DNA of 16,362 bases from Caryophanales bacterium (GTDB lineage Bacteria > Bacillota_I > Bacilli_A > RF39 > UBA660): assembly GCA_016291895.1 (NCBI GenBank), contig JAEEZO010000017.1:1-16362 (forward strand). The letters run 5' to 3'. Both the position numbers and the translations under genes were made by a program. Below are positions 5,908 to 12,779 of the stretch, piece by piece. Under the pieces are notes generated by a model. The model searched no databases. It was not told the origin of the DNA and worked only from the letters and a program-made list of their open reading frames with translations. Position 1 is the first letter of the stretch. Every line of letters starts with the position of its first letter.

Positions 5908-5984
5908 GACGGTATTGGTGAAGTGGTTAACACGTTAGATTGTGGCTCTAATATTCGCGAGTTCGATTCTCGTATACCGTCCCA
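5908..5984 (+). tRNA. tRNA-His (GTG), copy 2
   Basis: The same layout as copy 1: G-1 (5908) opposite C73 (5981), GTG anticodon, CCA at 5982-5984. Differences lie in the acceptor stem, where A1-U72 replaces G1-U72 and U5-A68 replaces C5-G68, so pairing is kept, plus one base in the variable region. Both copies therefore look functional. The next gene starts 17 nt after it. Confidence 0.97.
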
Positions 5985-6001
5985 TTTTTTAGAGGTTAAT
6001 T

Positions 6002-6754
6002 ATGAATAGATTTGTATTATCTCAAATTTTAGGGGGATTATCGGCATTATCGATGGTTCTTAGTTCATGGCAAATAAAAAAGAAAAAAATATATTTTTTC
6101 TTAACGTTAGATAATATTTTCTGTTTTACCCAATATATGTTACTTAAAGCTTATACAGGAGCTTTTACTAATATCATTGGTTTAATAAGATTATTATTAT
6201 TTAACTTTAAAGGTCGTAATAAGTTCTTTAAAACAATATGGCCTTTAATCATTGTTATTATCTTATATGGAGCAATTGGTGTAATTACTTATACTGATAT
6301 TAGTTCTTTATTTCCAACTGTAGCTTCTATTCTTTATGCTTTTGCGCTATATCAAGATAAAGAAAAAATAATTCGTATTGCAACAAGTATTATGTTATTT
6401 TGTTGGCTTTTATATAATTTATTTGTCCATGCTTATGTTGGTGCAATAACAGAAGGTGTGATGTTTATATCATCACTACTAGCTATTTTAAAAATCGATA
6501 TATTGAAGAGGTATCCCCATCACAAAGAGAGTATTATTGATAAGTTAAAAAAGAATTATTATCACAATAAAGTAAGACAATTAATAAAAGTAAATTTTGT
6601 AGATGATTATGATATTTTAATGGATATCTTTGAAAGTGAAGATAATGTTTTAAGTGTCATGTCAAGACTAGAAGAATATGATCGTGATAAACAAATATTA
6701 ATTAAGATTTTATTAAATATTAATAAGTCTATTAAGATTGATAATAAGACATAA
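6002..6754 (+). CDS. YgjV-family inner membrane protein with C-terminal cytoplasmic tail
   Basis: A 250-aa membrane protein. The N-terminal part has about seven hydrophobic segments (roughly 5-23, 30-48, 53-68, 79-97, 102-118, 124-142, 146-163). The G-G-L-S-A-L-S-M-V-L-S-S-W-Q start and the later W-L-L-Y-N are typical of the YgjV family, whose function is not established. Residues 168-250 form a charged, helical soluble tail that I do not expect in the shorter family members. The gene has AGAGG (5991-5995) before the ATG and lies 17 nt behind tRNA-His copy 2, so it probably shares that transcript. It ends at a strong terminator. Confidence 0.75.
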   Translation: MNRFVLSQILGGLSALSMVLSSWQIKKKKIYFFLTLDNIFCFTQYMLLKAYTGAFTNIIGLIRLLLFNFKGRNKFFKTIWPLIIVIILYGAIGVITYTDISSLFPTVASILYAFALYQDKEKIIRIATSIMLFCWLLYNLFVHAYVGAITEGVMFISSLLAILKIDILKRYPHHKESIIDKLKKNYYHNKVRQLIKVNFVDDYDILMDIFESEDNVLSVMSRLEEYDRDKQILIKILLNINKSIKIDNKT

Positions 6755-6781
6755 AAAAAAGAAGTTTAACTTCTTTTTTTA
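6753..6781. terminator. Bidirectional intrinsic terminator between convergent genes
   Basis: GAAG (6761-6764) pairs with CTTC (6770-6773). The stem is extended by the A run (6754-6760) and the T run (6774-6780) to 11 pairs, with a 5-nt loop. It overlaps both stop codons and has a T run on either strand, so it serves the YgjV gene and the convergent acyltransferase-like gene. Confidence 0.88.
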
Positions 6782-7693
6782 GTATGTAAAATAATCTTTT
6801 CCTTCGTATTGTGTTTTAAGTGGCTCATCTAATGTTTCTGGATGAGTCATAATATAATTTAGTAAGTTAACCGCTTTAGACATATAAGCCCCATCTGCAA
6901 TTCTTTCATCTAAGTTAATACCAAATTCAACGATATCACGTACTTCTTGTTTACCTTCTTTATTAACAACAACTTCTTTATGAATATCACCCATTGTAAT
7001 AATAATACTACTAGATCCTAAATTAGTTAGATTATGATGAATAGCTCCACACTTGATACTTCCTAAATTAGATAGTATTGCTGTACTGTTATAAAGTAAT
7101 TCATTATAGATACTACCTGGTAATTTATCATGACGATCCATCCATAATAGTAGTGGCATTAATGGCCATTTCATGAACCAATTAGGGAATTTATCTAAGA
7201 TATCTAGAGTATCATCTGATGATGTTTGTTCCATTTTCTTTCTAAAACTATCTACTTTATCACTAATTCTTTTACCAATATCATCAATAGTATCATCACG
7301 ATTAACTCTAATTAATGACATTACTTCTTTACCTTTATCACTAAATTCTACTTTGGCAGTAAAGGCCATAATAACTTCATTTCTTGCATAATAACGATTA
7401 TTCATAATAAAGTTATTTAAACGTGGTCGATTAAATACAACTTTGGTAATTGCTGTTGTAAAAGCATGAAAGAATGTTAAATCAGGATTCTTTTCTTTCT
7501 TCTTTTTCATATATTTAATTAAATCTGTAACATCAAACTTACGATTAATATAAACATATGCTTCTTCTCTTGATTTGATATAAGTCATTATTCTTAACAT
7601 AGCAGGTGCATTGATGAATCTTCCATCACGACGGTCTTTACGAGTCTTTTTATATTCTTTCCCTTCTATTTCATTTCTAATCATTTTAGCCAT
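6779..7693 (-). CDS. CAT/E2-acyltransferase-fold protein with altered active-site motif
   Basis: A 304-aa stand-alone protein resembling the catalytic domain of 2-oxoacid dehydrogenase E2 subunits and chloramphenicol acetyltransferase. Supporting stretches are T-F-F-H-A-F-T-T-A-I-T-K (73-84), R-P-R-L-N-N-F-I (89-96), S-N-L-G-S-I (208-213) and the C-terminal D-E-R-I-A-D-G (262-268). That last motif is D-H-R-x-x-D-G in E2 enzymes, where the His is catalytic; here Glu263 replaces it. There are no lipoyl or subunit-binding domains, and no dehydrogenase genes nearby. The protein may act on another acyl substrate or have a non-catalytic role; some stand-alone relatives may share the change. The start has AGGAG 8 nt upstream and the promoter is at 7715-7743. 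It is transcribed alone. Confidence 0.8.
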   Translation of the reverse strand: MAKMIRNEIEGKEYKKTRKDRRDGRFINAPAMLRIMTYIKSREEAYVYINRKFDVTDLIKYMKKKKEKNPDLTFFHAFTTAITKVVFNRPRLNNFIMNNRYYARNEVIMAFTAKVEFSDKGKEVMSLIRVNRDDTIDDIGKRISDKVDSFRKKMEQTSSDDTLDILDKFPNWFMKWPLMPLLLWMDRHDKLPGSIYNELLYNSTAILSNLGSIKCGAIHHNLTNLGSSSIIITMGDIHKEVVVNKEGKQEVRDIVEFGINLDERIADGAYMSKAVNLLNYIMTHPETLDEPLKTQYEGKDYFTY

Positions 7694-7714
7694 TTATTTT
7701 CTCCTATAGTCTTA

Positions 7715-7743
7715 ATTATAAAGAATTATTGTTTATTTGTAAA
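7715..7743 (-). promoter_or_regulatory. Promoter of the CAT/E2-like gene
   Basis: On the minus strand: TTTACA (7743-7738), 17 nt, then TATAAT (7720-7715). This gives a short 5' leader before AGGAG and the ATG at 7693. Confidence 0.8.
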
Positions 7744-7760
7744 TAAGTGGACGTTTACCC

Positions 7761-7777
7761 TATAGATTTAATCTATA
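7761..7777. promoter_or_regulatory. Perfect palindrome between divergent promoters
   Basis: TATAGAT, TTA, ATCTATA: seven perfect pairs around a 3-nt centre. It lies between the minus-strand promoter (7715-7743) and the plus-strand promoter region (7782-7840), where an operator would sit. It is AT-rich, so chance is possible; no matching regulator is identified. Confidence 0.35.
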
Positions 7778-7781
7778 TCTA

Positions 7782-7840
7782 CTATAAATTATTAGTATTG
7801 GATTTATTTAATAGTTCATTATATCTTATAAGTGTGAAAG
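7782..7840 (+). promoter_or_regulatory. Promoter region of the GNAT gene, copy of 2831-2889
   Basis: It aligns without gaps over 59 nt to the region in front of the phosphoribosyltransferase gene. A possible promoter is TTGGAT (7798-7803), 18 nt, then TATCTT (7822-7827). The conserved TGTGAAAG (7833-7840) would be at the start of the transcript. Confidence 0.45.
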
Positions 7841-7849
7841 AGGGATATT

Positions 7850-8458
7850 ATGATTAAAAATTTAAAAGTAGATAATGTTGATTGTTTACATGGAACAATT
7901 GTTACAGTAAAGAACTTTAATGATTTTAAAGATGTATTTAGTGTCTTTAGAGAAGAACCATTCTATGAAGATTGGCAAGATGATAGTATAAGAGAACAAT
8001 TTGATTATTTAAAAGAAAATGGTGAAGTATTAGGTTATTATACTGATCGAAATATTGTTGGTATTTATTCAATGATTGGTGGTGCTATTCCAACTCATCC
8101 AGTTAAATTTATTGAACCAGAAAAAGTTATTTATTTATCTGATATTGCTATTAAAAAGAAATATCGTGGTAAAGGTTATGCTAAAGACTTAGTAAATTTC
8201 TTTATGAATTATTTTGAAAATCAAGATTATTATAATGAAGCTTATTTTAGAACTAATTTAGTTGGTTCAATGTCTGAAAGATTGATGCTTCCATATGGCT
8301 TTAAACCAATACTTGATAAAGATGGTAATATTATTACCGAAGATGTATCTTTTGATAGAACAAATGATAATTTAGAAACTCTTGATAGAAGAAAATTCTT
8401 ATCTAAAAAAAGAGGTGAAAATAATGTACAACATTCTCGAAAAACTTATTTCCTTTAA
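7850..8458 (+). CDS. GNAT-family N-acetyltransferase
   Basis: A 202-aa protein with the acetyl-CoA binding signature at 93-115: V-I-Y-L-S-D-I-A-I then K-Y-R-G-K-G-Y-A, matching the R-x-x-G-x-G/A loop. It is followed by a helix and the usual late P-Y-G-F-K element (148-152). The family acetylates amines using acetyl-CoA; the substrate is unknown. Its last 35 bases overlap the start of an M20 deacylase-type peptidase in another frame, and the ribosome binding site of that gene lies inside this one. The pair may therefore act on the same kind of N-acyl group, one adding and one removing. GAGGG lies before the ATG. The C-terminal 30 residues are basic and probably disordered. Confidence 0.8.
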   Translation: MIKNLKVDNVDCLHGTIVTVKNFNDFKDVFSVFREEPFYEDWQDDSIREQFDYLKENGEVLGYYTDRNIVGIYSMIGGAIPTHPVKFIEPEKVIYLSDIAIKKKYRGKGYAKDLVNFFMNYFENQDYYNEAYFRTNLVGSMSERLMLPYGFKPILDKDGNIITEDVSFDRTNDNLETLDRRKFLSKKRGENNVQHSRKTYFL

Positions 8459-9497
8459 TACAATAGGTGATAAAGAGAATTTATTACTTATGGACTATGT
8501 AGGTAATATATTAAAAGAAAAAGGTTTTGAAATTAAATATTTATTTAATAAAGATCAAACAAAGAAATGTTTAGTTGCAACATATCAAGATCCTAATTTA
8601 CTATTTATAGGTCATACTGATACGGTTGATTATTCTAATTGGGATTATGATCCTTTCAAGTTAACAATTATTGATAATAAAATATATGGTTTAGGAACAT
8701 GTGATATGAAAGGTAATATTTATGCCTTCTTAGAAGCTTTAAATAGAATTGATCTTAATAATTTAAATAAAGGTCTTGAAGTAATATTAACTTTTGATGA
8801 AGAAAGAGATTTTGGTGGTATTAAATTAATATGTGAAAATGACGTCTTTATTCCTAATAACGTTATAGTAGGAGAACCAACTAGTTTGATTCCTGTATCT
8901 AACACTAAAGGTTGTATGGAATTTAAAATTGATTTTAAAGGTATTACGGCTCACTCATCTTGTGTTAATAAAGGGGATAATGCTATTTTAAAAGCTATGT
9001 ATTTTACTAAAGAATTATTAAACTTTTATAAAGGTTTAAAGGAAGATAAGAATCATTTATTTGAAATACCATATACGACTTTAAATATATCTAAAATAGA
9101 TGGTGGTAAGAATATTAATTCTGTACCTGATAATTGTGAATTAACATTTGATTTTCGTACTATAAAAAAAGAACATCATGAATTAATTATTAATTTCTTA
9201 GAATTACTATGTAATAAATATAAAGCTAAATTAACAAAGATAAATAATCTTTATCCCCTTGAGAATAATAGTGATTTATCTTTTTATGAAAATTTAACTG
9301 GTAATAAAAAGAAATCATTTAACTTTGTTACAGAAGCTAGTTTTCTTGATAAAGATAATGTTGTTATCTTAGGTGTTGGTCCAAATAATGAACATCAAAG
9401 AAATGAATATATTGATGTTGATAGTTTAAATAATGTAATTAATTATTATGTAGAAATAATAAACAAATATTGTGAAAAAAAAGATAAACTATATTAG
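8424..9497 (+). CDS. M20-family metallopeptidase / deacylase (ArgE/DapE-like)
   Basis: A 357-aa cytoplasmic zinc enzyme that removes acyl groups or residues from N-acylated amino acids or peptides. Family residues are in order: G-H-T-D-T-V-D (His64, Asp66), G-T-C-D-M-K-G (Asp94, bridging metal ligand), D-E-E-R (Glu126 and Glu127), G-E-P-T (Glu151), T-A-H-S (His177 of the dimerisation-domain region) and a C-terminal N-E-H-Q-R-N-E-Y-I (His324). The ending is most like acetylornithine deacetylase and succinyl-diaminopimelate desuccinylase; no arginine or lysine pathway genes are nearby to decide. The start is ATG at 8424 with AGAGGTGA (8411-8418); an earlier TTG at 8382 lacks such a site. It overlaps the GNAT gene by 35 bases. 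The stop overlaps that of the convergent LysR gene. Confidence 0.88.
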   Translation: MYNILEKLISFNTIGDKENLLLMDYVGNILKEKGFEIKYLFNKDQTKKCLVATYQDPNLLFIGHTDTVDYSNWDYDPFKLTIIDNKIYGLGTCDMKGNIYAFLEALNRIDLNNLNKGLEVILTFDEERDFGGIKLICENDVFIPNNVIVGEPTSLIPVSNTKGCMEFKIDFKGITAHSSCVNKGDNAILKAMYFTKELLNFYKGLKEDKNHLFEIPYTTLNISKIDGGKNINSVPDNCELTFDFRTIKKEHHELIINFLELLCNKYKAKLTKINNLYPLENNSDLSFYENLTGNKKKSFNFVTEASFLDKDNVVILGVGPNNEHQRNEYIDVDSLNNVINYYVEIINKYCEKKDKLY

Positions 9498-9503
9498 TTT
9501 ATC
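9475..9503 (-). terminator. Terminator of the minus-strand operon, inside the peptidase coding end
   Basis: GATAAACT (9483-9490) pairs perfectly with AGTTTATC (9496-9503) around a 5-nt loop that contains both stop codons. On the minus strand the hairpin is followed by eight T (9482-9475). On the plus strand the T run is weak (AATTTTC), so the peptidase transcript may run on. There is no spacer between the two genes. Confidence 0.8.
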
Positions 9504-10372
9504 AATTTTCCACTATGTTCGTTAAAGAAATCTATAACACATCTGATTGTTTTATTTTCTAATCTTTTAATATAACTTAAATATATTGTCGATTTAGGAA
9601 TATCAAAATCAGTCTTTAAGGCTACATAATCCCCATTTTTTAATTCATTACTGATAATACCTTTTGGAGAGATTCCAAAGATATTATCAGTTTTTATTTT
9701 AAGAAGTAATAATGATGTTGAATTAGCTAGTTCATAATCTAGAGTAGGATATAATTCTTTCATTGTTTTAGTTATGTAATTTCTTTTAACAACACCAATT
9801 TTTTGATTCTTAAGATAATCAAGGGTAATAACATCTTTTTTAATTCTATTAGCTTTTTCACGTGATGTAAATAAAACAGCTTCATGACTTTGTTGAAGAA
9901 GGGATACACATTCACTTGAATTAACTTTTTCTTCATCAATTAAAATATCAATTTGTTTATTCTCAAGAAGATTTATTAGTTTATCACTTCTTGCAATATA
10001 GTAATCTATTTCTAAATTAGGATAAATCTTATTAATTTCATTGATATAGAAAGGCAATATTTTAGTTGCATAACCACTTCTTACTCCAAGAGTTACTTTA
10101 CCTTTTATTTCATCATTAGTGTTATTAAGTTCATCTAATTGTTTAAAGATAGAATCTAATTTATTATATAAATCTTCACCATCACTAGTTAGTTTTATTT
10201 TATTATTTTCTCTTTGAAATAATTTCTTTTCAAGTTGTGTTTCTAATACTTTAATACTATAACTTAATGATGGTTGGCTTATCATTAAAGATTCAGCCGC
10301 TTTAGTATAACTATTATATTTTGCAACTTCATAAAAGTATTTGTATAAGTTAAGATTAATATTTAAATTCAT
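9494..10372 (-). CDS. LysR-type transcriptional regulator
   Basis: A 292-aa protein, the normal length for the family. Residues 9-66 form the winged helix-turn-helix: F-Y-E-V-A-K-Y-N-S-Y-T-K-A-A-E-S-L, then S-Q-P-S-L-S-Y-S-I-K-V-L-E, then L-F-Q-R. The remainder (about 90-292) is the periplasmic-binding-protein-like effector domain, beginning K-G-K-V-T-L-G-V-R-S-G. The start lies 3 nt after the stop of the third adenylate-forming gene, and its AGGAGG (10384-10379) is inside that gene. It is thus the last gene of that operon and is a likely regulator of it, although LysR genes more often sit divergent from their target. The effector is unknown, but an acyl or carboxylate ligand would fit the context. 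Confidence 0.92.
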   Translation of the reverse strand: MNLNINLNLYKYFYEVAKYNSYTKAAESLMISQPSLSYSIKVLETQLEKKLFQRENNKIKLTSDGEDLYNKLDSIFKQLDELNNTNDEIKGKVTLGVRSGYATKILPFYINEINKIYPNLEIDYYIARSDKLINLLENKQIDILIDEEKVNSSECVSLLQQSHEAVLFTSREKANRIKKDVITLDYLKNQKIGVVKRNYITKTMKELYPTLDYELANSTSLLLLKIKTDNIFGISPKGIISNELKNGDYVALKTDFDIPKSTIYLSYIKRLENKTIRCVIDFFNEHSGKLIN

Positions 10373-10375
10373 AAT

Positions 10376-12769
10376 TTACCTCCTAAAAAGTCTCTTTTGT
10401 TTAGGAAAACTTCTTCCTGTATTTATATCATACATTTTTGAAAAGATATGACAAAAATATTCTTTATAAACATTATCTTCACTATCAAAGGTAGCTTCTC
10501 CATATTGATTAATATAAATTGGTGTATTCAAGAAACCAAAGCCACCTAAGCGATCAGGGAAGGCTAAATATTTATTTGAATCAGTAAAATGTTTTCCTCC
10601 GAAATGATCTTTTATATACTTATCAATAATATTATTTGCTTCTTTAAAAGCAGCTTGATTCTCTCTATTGATTCTTCTTCTTTCTAAAGAACAATAGTAG
10701 TAAGGAATTAATATTAAAGATCCATTATAATCTTTATATTCTTTATAATAAACAACGTAGTTATCAAAATCTTCTAACACTTCATGACATTCATCATCAA
10801 GTTTTCTTACATATGTTTTATTATCAGCTGCAAGTTTTTCTACAAGTAATTCCTTTTCGGCATACGCTTCTAGATTTATTAACTCTAATTCGTCGTAGTT
10901 TCGTCCTTTATTCTCATCGAAGAAATAGGAGTCATCATAAAATACATGATAATTATTTTTTTCAGGCATAATTGCTACAATACTTAAATCATTCAATAAT
11001 TTCACTAAATCTTCTTGATTTATTTCATTTCCATCAAAAATGATATTTTTGTTTTCATCTAAAGAATACTTAGGTATAAAACCTAATCTTTTTTGGCAAG
11101 AGCTATTAATTCTTTCTTTTAGTACTTCCTCAAAATGTTCTAAGTTATAGTTTACCTTTCTTCCTTCATCAAGTAGTTTTTCTATTCCTGAACGAATTGT
11201 TTTCTTTAATCCACCACTTTGTGGAAATTTATCATCTGTTAAATAGATTATTTCTTCGATAATCGGATATTTATATCTAATTCTTTTATTTAGTCTTTCA
11301 TATTGTTTTATTAATCTTCTAAAGTTTTGCGTATGATCTTGTCCATTACTACCTTCATTATAATCTAAATGATATTTAATTGCTAGGCATAAACCATTAG
11401 TTTCATTAGTGAAAGATGAACATGTTCGATAATCAATAATAGATGATATTTCTGAATCGAAGTTTGCAATGTAATGGTTCTTTTCAAGATTGTTTTTTCT
11501 TCCTAAGACATATAATTTATCATTAACAGTAACGAAGATATCACCAGTATGAAATGATTCTCCAATAATTCCTTCACCAATTGTTTTATTATTAATTTTT
11601 ATATTTCCTTCACTTAATAAGCCACAAGGTATTGATTTTAAGTGGTTTGCCTTTTGATATTTTATAATTTCATCTTTATATAAATGAGAAAGTTTTCCAC
11701 CTCTTAAACTATAAAAGTTTACATCATCAAACGAAAATATAATAAGATCATTTTCAGTATTAAATGAGTAGACATGTAATTCATCAAAATCTTTTTCTTC
11801 ATATTCACTAACAAGGCCACCACATTCAGTACATCCATAAACATGTACGAAGACATTATCTGGTAATTTTAGTTTGCTTCTAATAGTTTTAATTAAACCA
11901 TTATTATTTATTTCTCCAAAAATGAAGATCCTTTGGATTTTACCTCCATCCATTTTATCATCTTCTGGTAATAAATCAGTATAATTTCTTGGTAAGTAAA
12001 CATCAGTACAAAATGTTGAACTTTTGATATTAAAAACATTACTTAAAGAAACTTCTGTATCATCATTCACAAGAGGTAAAAAGAGATTTGTGAATAATCC
12101 CGAAATACTACTCAATGGGGCTGTATTATATATATTTCGATAGCCACTATTATATTTAGACTTATGAACATTATTTATTATGTCTTCTTCACTAACATAT
12201 ACCGTTTTAGGATTACCAAGTGAACCTGAAGAAAAGATACCAATTCTTCCTGTTTCTGGTTTATTAATTACAATACTTTCACGACTTTTATTAATTGTTT
12301 GATCTAGTTTATCAAGATCTAAGGGAATTACATCATAACTTGAAATAATACCTTTTTTAGCACAAAAAGATCTTTGTGTAAAGATATCATCTAAATTGTC
12401 ATATGATTCTTTAGCAAGTTGATGACCACCAATTAAGATAGGTGAGTAACCAAGAGATGTTAAAGCAATAATATCAGCTATTGATTTAACTAGATTAAAA
12501 ACTATTAAGTATGGTGTTTTATTTCGATAGTTTTGTTTTTTATAAAACTCTCTTTTTTTTAGAACCATTTGATATAAGTCATTATAGGTAAAATCAGTTT
12601 GAACTCTATAGATATCAAAATATTCTTTTAAACTAAGATTACTATTCATTTGGCTTTTAATGTTTGAAAGATATGCTTCTTCATATCTTGTTTGTGTATA
12701 AATAATTTTATCTCTTGTGGTGGGATTATTTGCTTTCTCTTTTAAATAATTAAATAATTTTGTTTCCAT
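10376..12769 (-). CDS. Adenylate-forming (ANL superfamily) enzyme with novel C-terminal domain, paralog 3
   Basis: A 797-aa cytoplasmic protein. Residues 1-530 look like an ANL acyl/aminoacyl-AMP ligase: A3 loop S-S-G-S-L-G-N-P-K (180-188), A5 Y-G-C-T-E (311-315), A7 H-T-G-D (407-410), then L-G-R-K (422-425) and an A10-like F-P-Q-S-G-G-L-K-K-T-I-R (515-526). It expectedly activates a carboxylate with ATP. The layout before A10 recalls fatty acyl-AMP ligases, which is only an inference. Residues 540-797 are an extra domain conserved in all three paralogs: E-H-F-E-E-V-L, L-G-F-I-P, L-L-N-D-L-S-I-V-A-I, Y-D-D-S-Y-F-F, L-A-A-D-N and L-I-L-I-P-Y-Y. I do not recognise it; it is not a carrier protein (no D-S-L motif). 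AAGGAGGG precedes the ATG, 10 nt after paralog 2. The LysR gene follows at once. Confidence 0.75.
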   Translation of the reverse strand: METKLFNYLKEKANNPTTRDKIIYTQTRYEEAYLSNIKSQMNSNLSLKEYFDIYRVQTDFTYNDLYQMVLKKREFYKKQNYRNKTPYLIVFNLVKSIADIIALTSLGYSPILIGGHQLAKESYDNLDDIFTQRSFCAKKGIISSYDVIPLDLDKLDQTINKSRESIVINKPETGRIGIFSSGSLGNPKTVYVSEEDIINNVHKSKYNSGYRNIYNTAPLSSISGLFTNLFLPLVNDDTEVSLSNVFNIKSSTFCTDVYLPRNYTDLLPEDDKMDGGKIQRIFIFGEINNNGLIKTIRSKLKLPDNVFVHVYGCTECGGLVSEYEEKDFDELHVYSFNTENDLIIFSFDDVNFYSLRGGKLSHLYKDEIIKYQKANHLKSIPCGLLSEGNIKINNKTIGEGIIGESFHTGDIFVTVNDKLYVLGRKNNLEKNHYIANFDSEISSIIDYRTCSSFTNETNGLCLAIKYHLDYNEGSNGQDHTQNFRRLIKQYERLNKRIRYKYPIIEEIIYLTDDKFPQSGGLKKTIRSGIEKLLDEGRKVNYNLEHFEEVLKERINSSCQKRLGFIPKYSLDENKNIIFDGNEINQEDLVKLLNDLSIVAIMPEKNNYHVFYDDSYFFDENKGRNYDELELINLEAYAEKELLVEKLAADNKTYVRKLDDECHEVLEDFDNYVVYYKEYKDYNGSLILIPYYYCSLERRRINRENQAAFKEANNIIDKYIKDHFGGKHFTDSNKYLAFPDRLGGFGFLNTPIYINQYGEATFDSEDNVYKEYFCHIFSKMYDINTGRSFPKQKRLFRR

Positions 12770-12779
12770 AATCCCTCCT

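Larger units (their letters stand above)
5766..5984 (+). repeat. Tandem duplication of hairpin plus tRNA-His unit
   Basis: Two units of about 100 nt (5766-5869 and 5882-5984) have a period of 115 nt between tRNA starts. Each consists of a short AGAGT-type hairpin, 6-7 nt of spacer and a tRNA-His. The tRNAs are nearly identical and the spacers have diverged. Confidence 0.7.

Noticed and set aside
7173..7391. 72-codon plus-strand frame inside the CAT/E2-like gene
   Set aside because: Antisense shadow with no ribosome binding site or promoter.
8720..8905. 61-codon minus-strand frame inside the M20 gene
   Set aside because: It falls on the metal-binding core of the peptidase and has no start signal.
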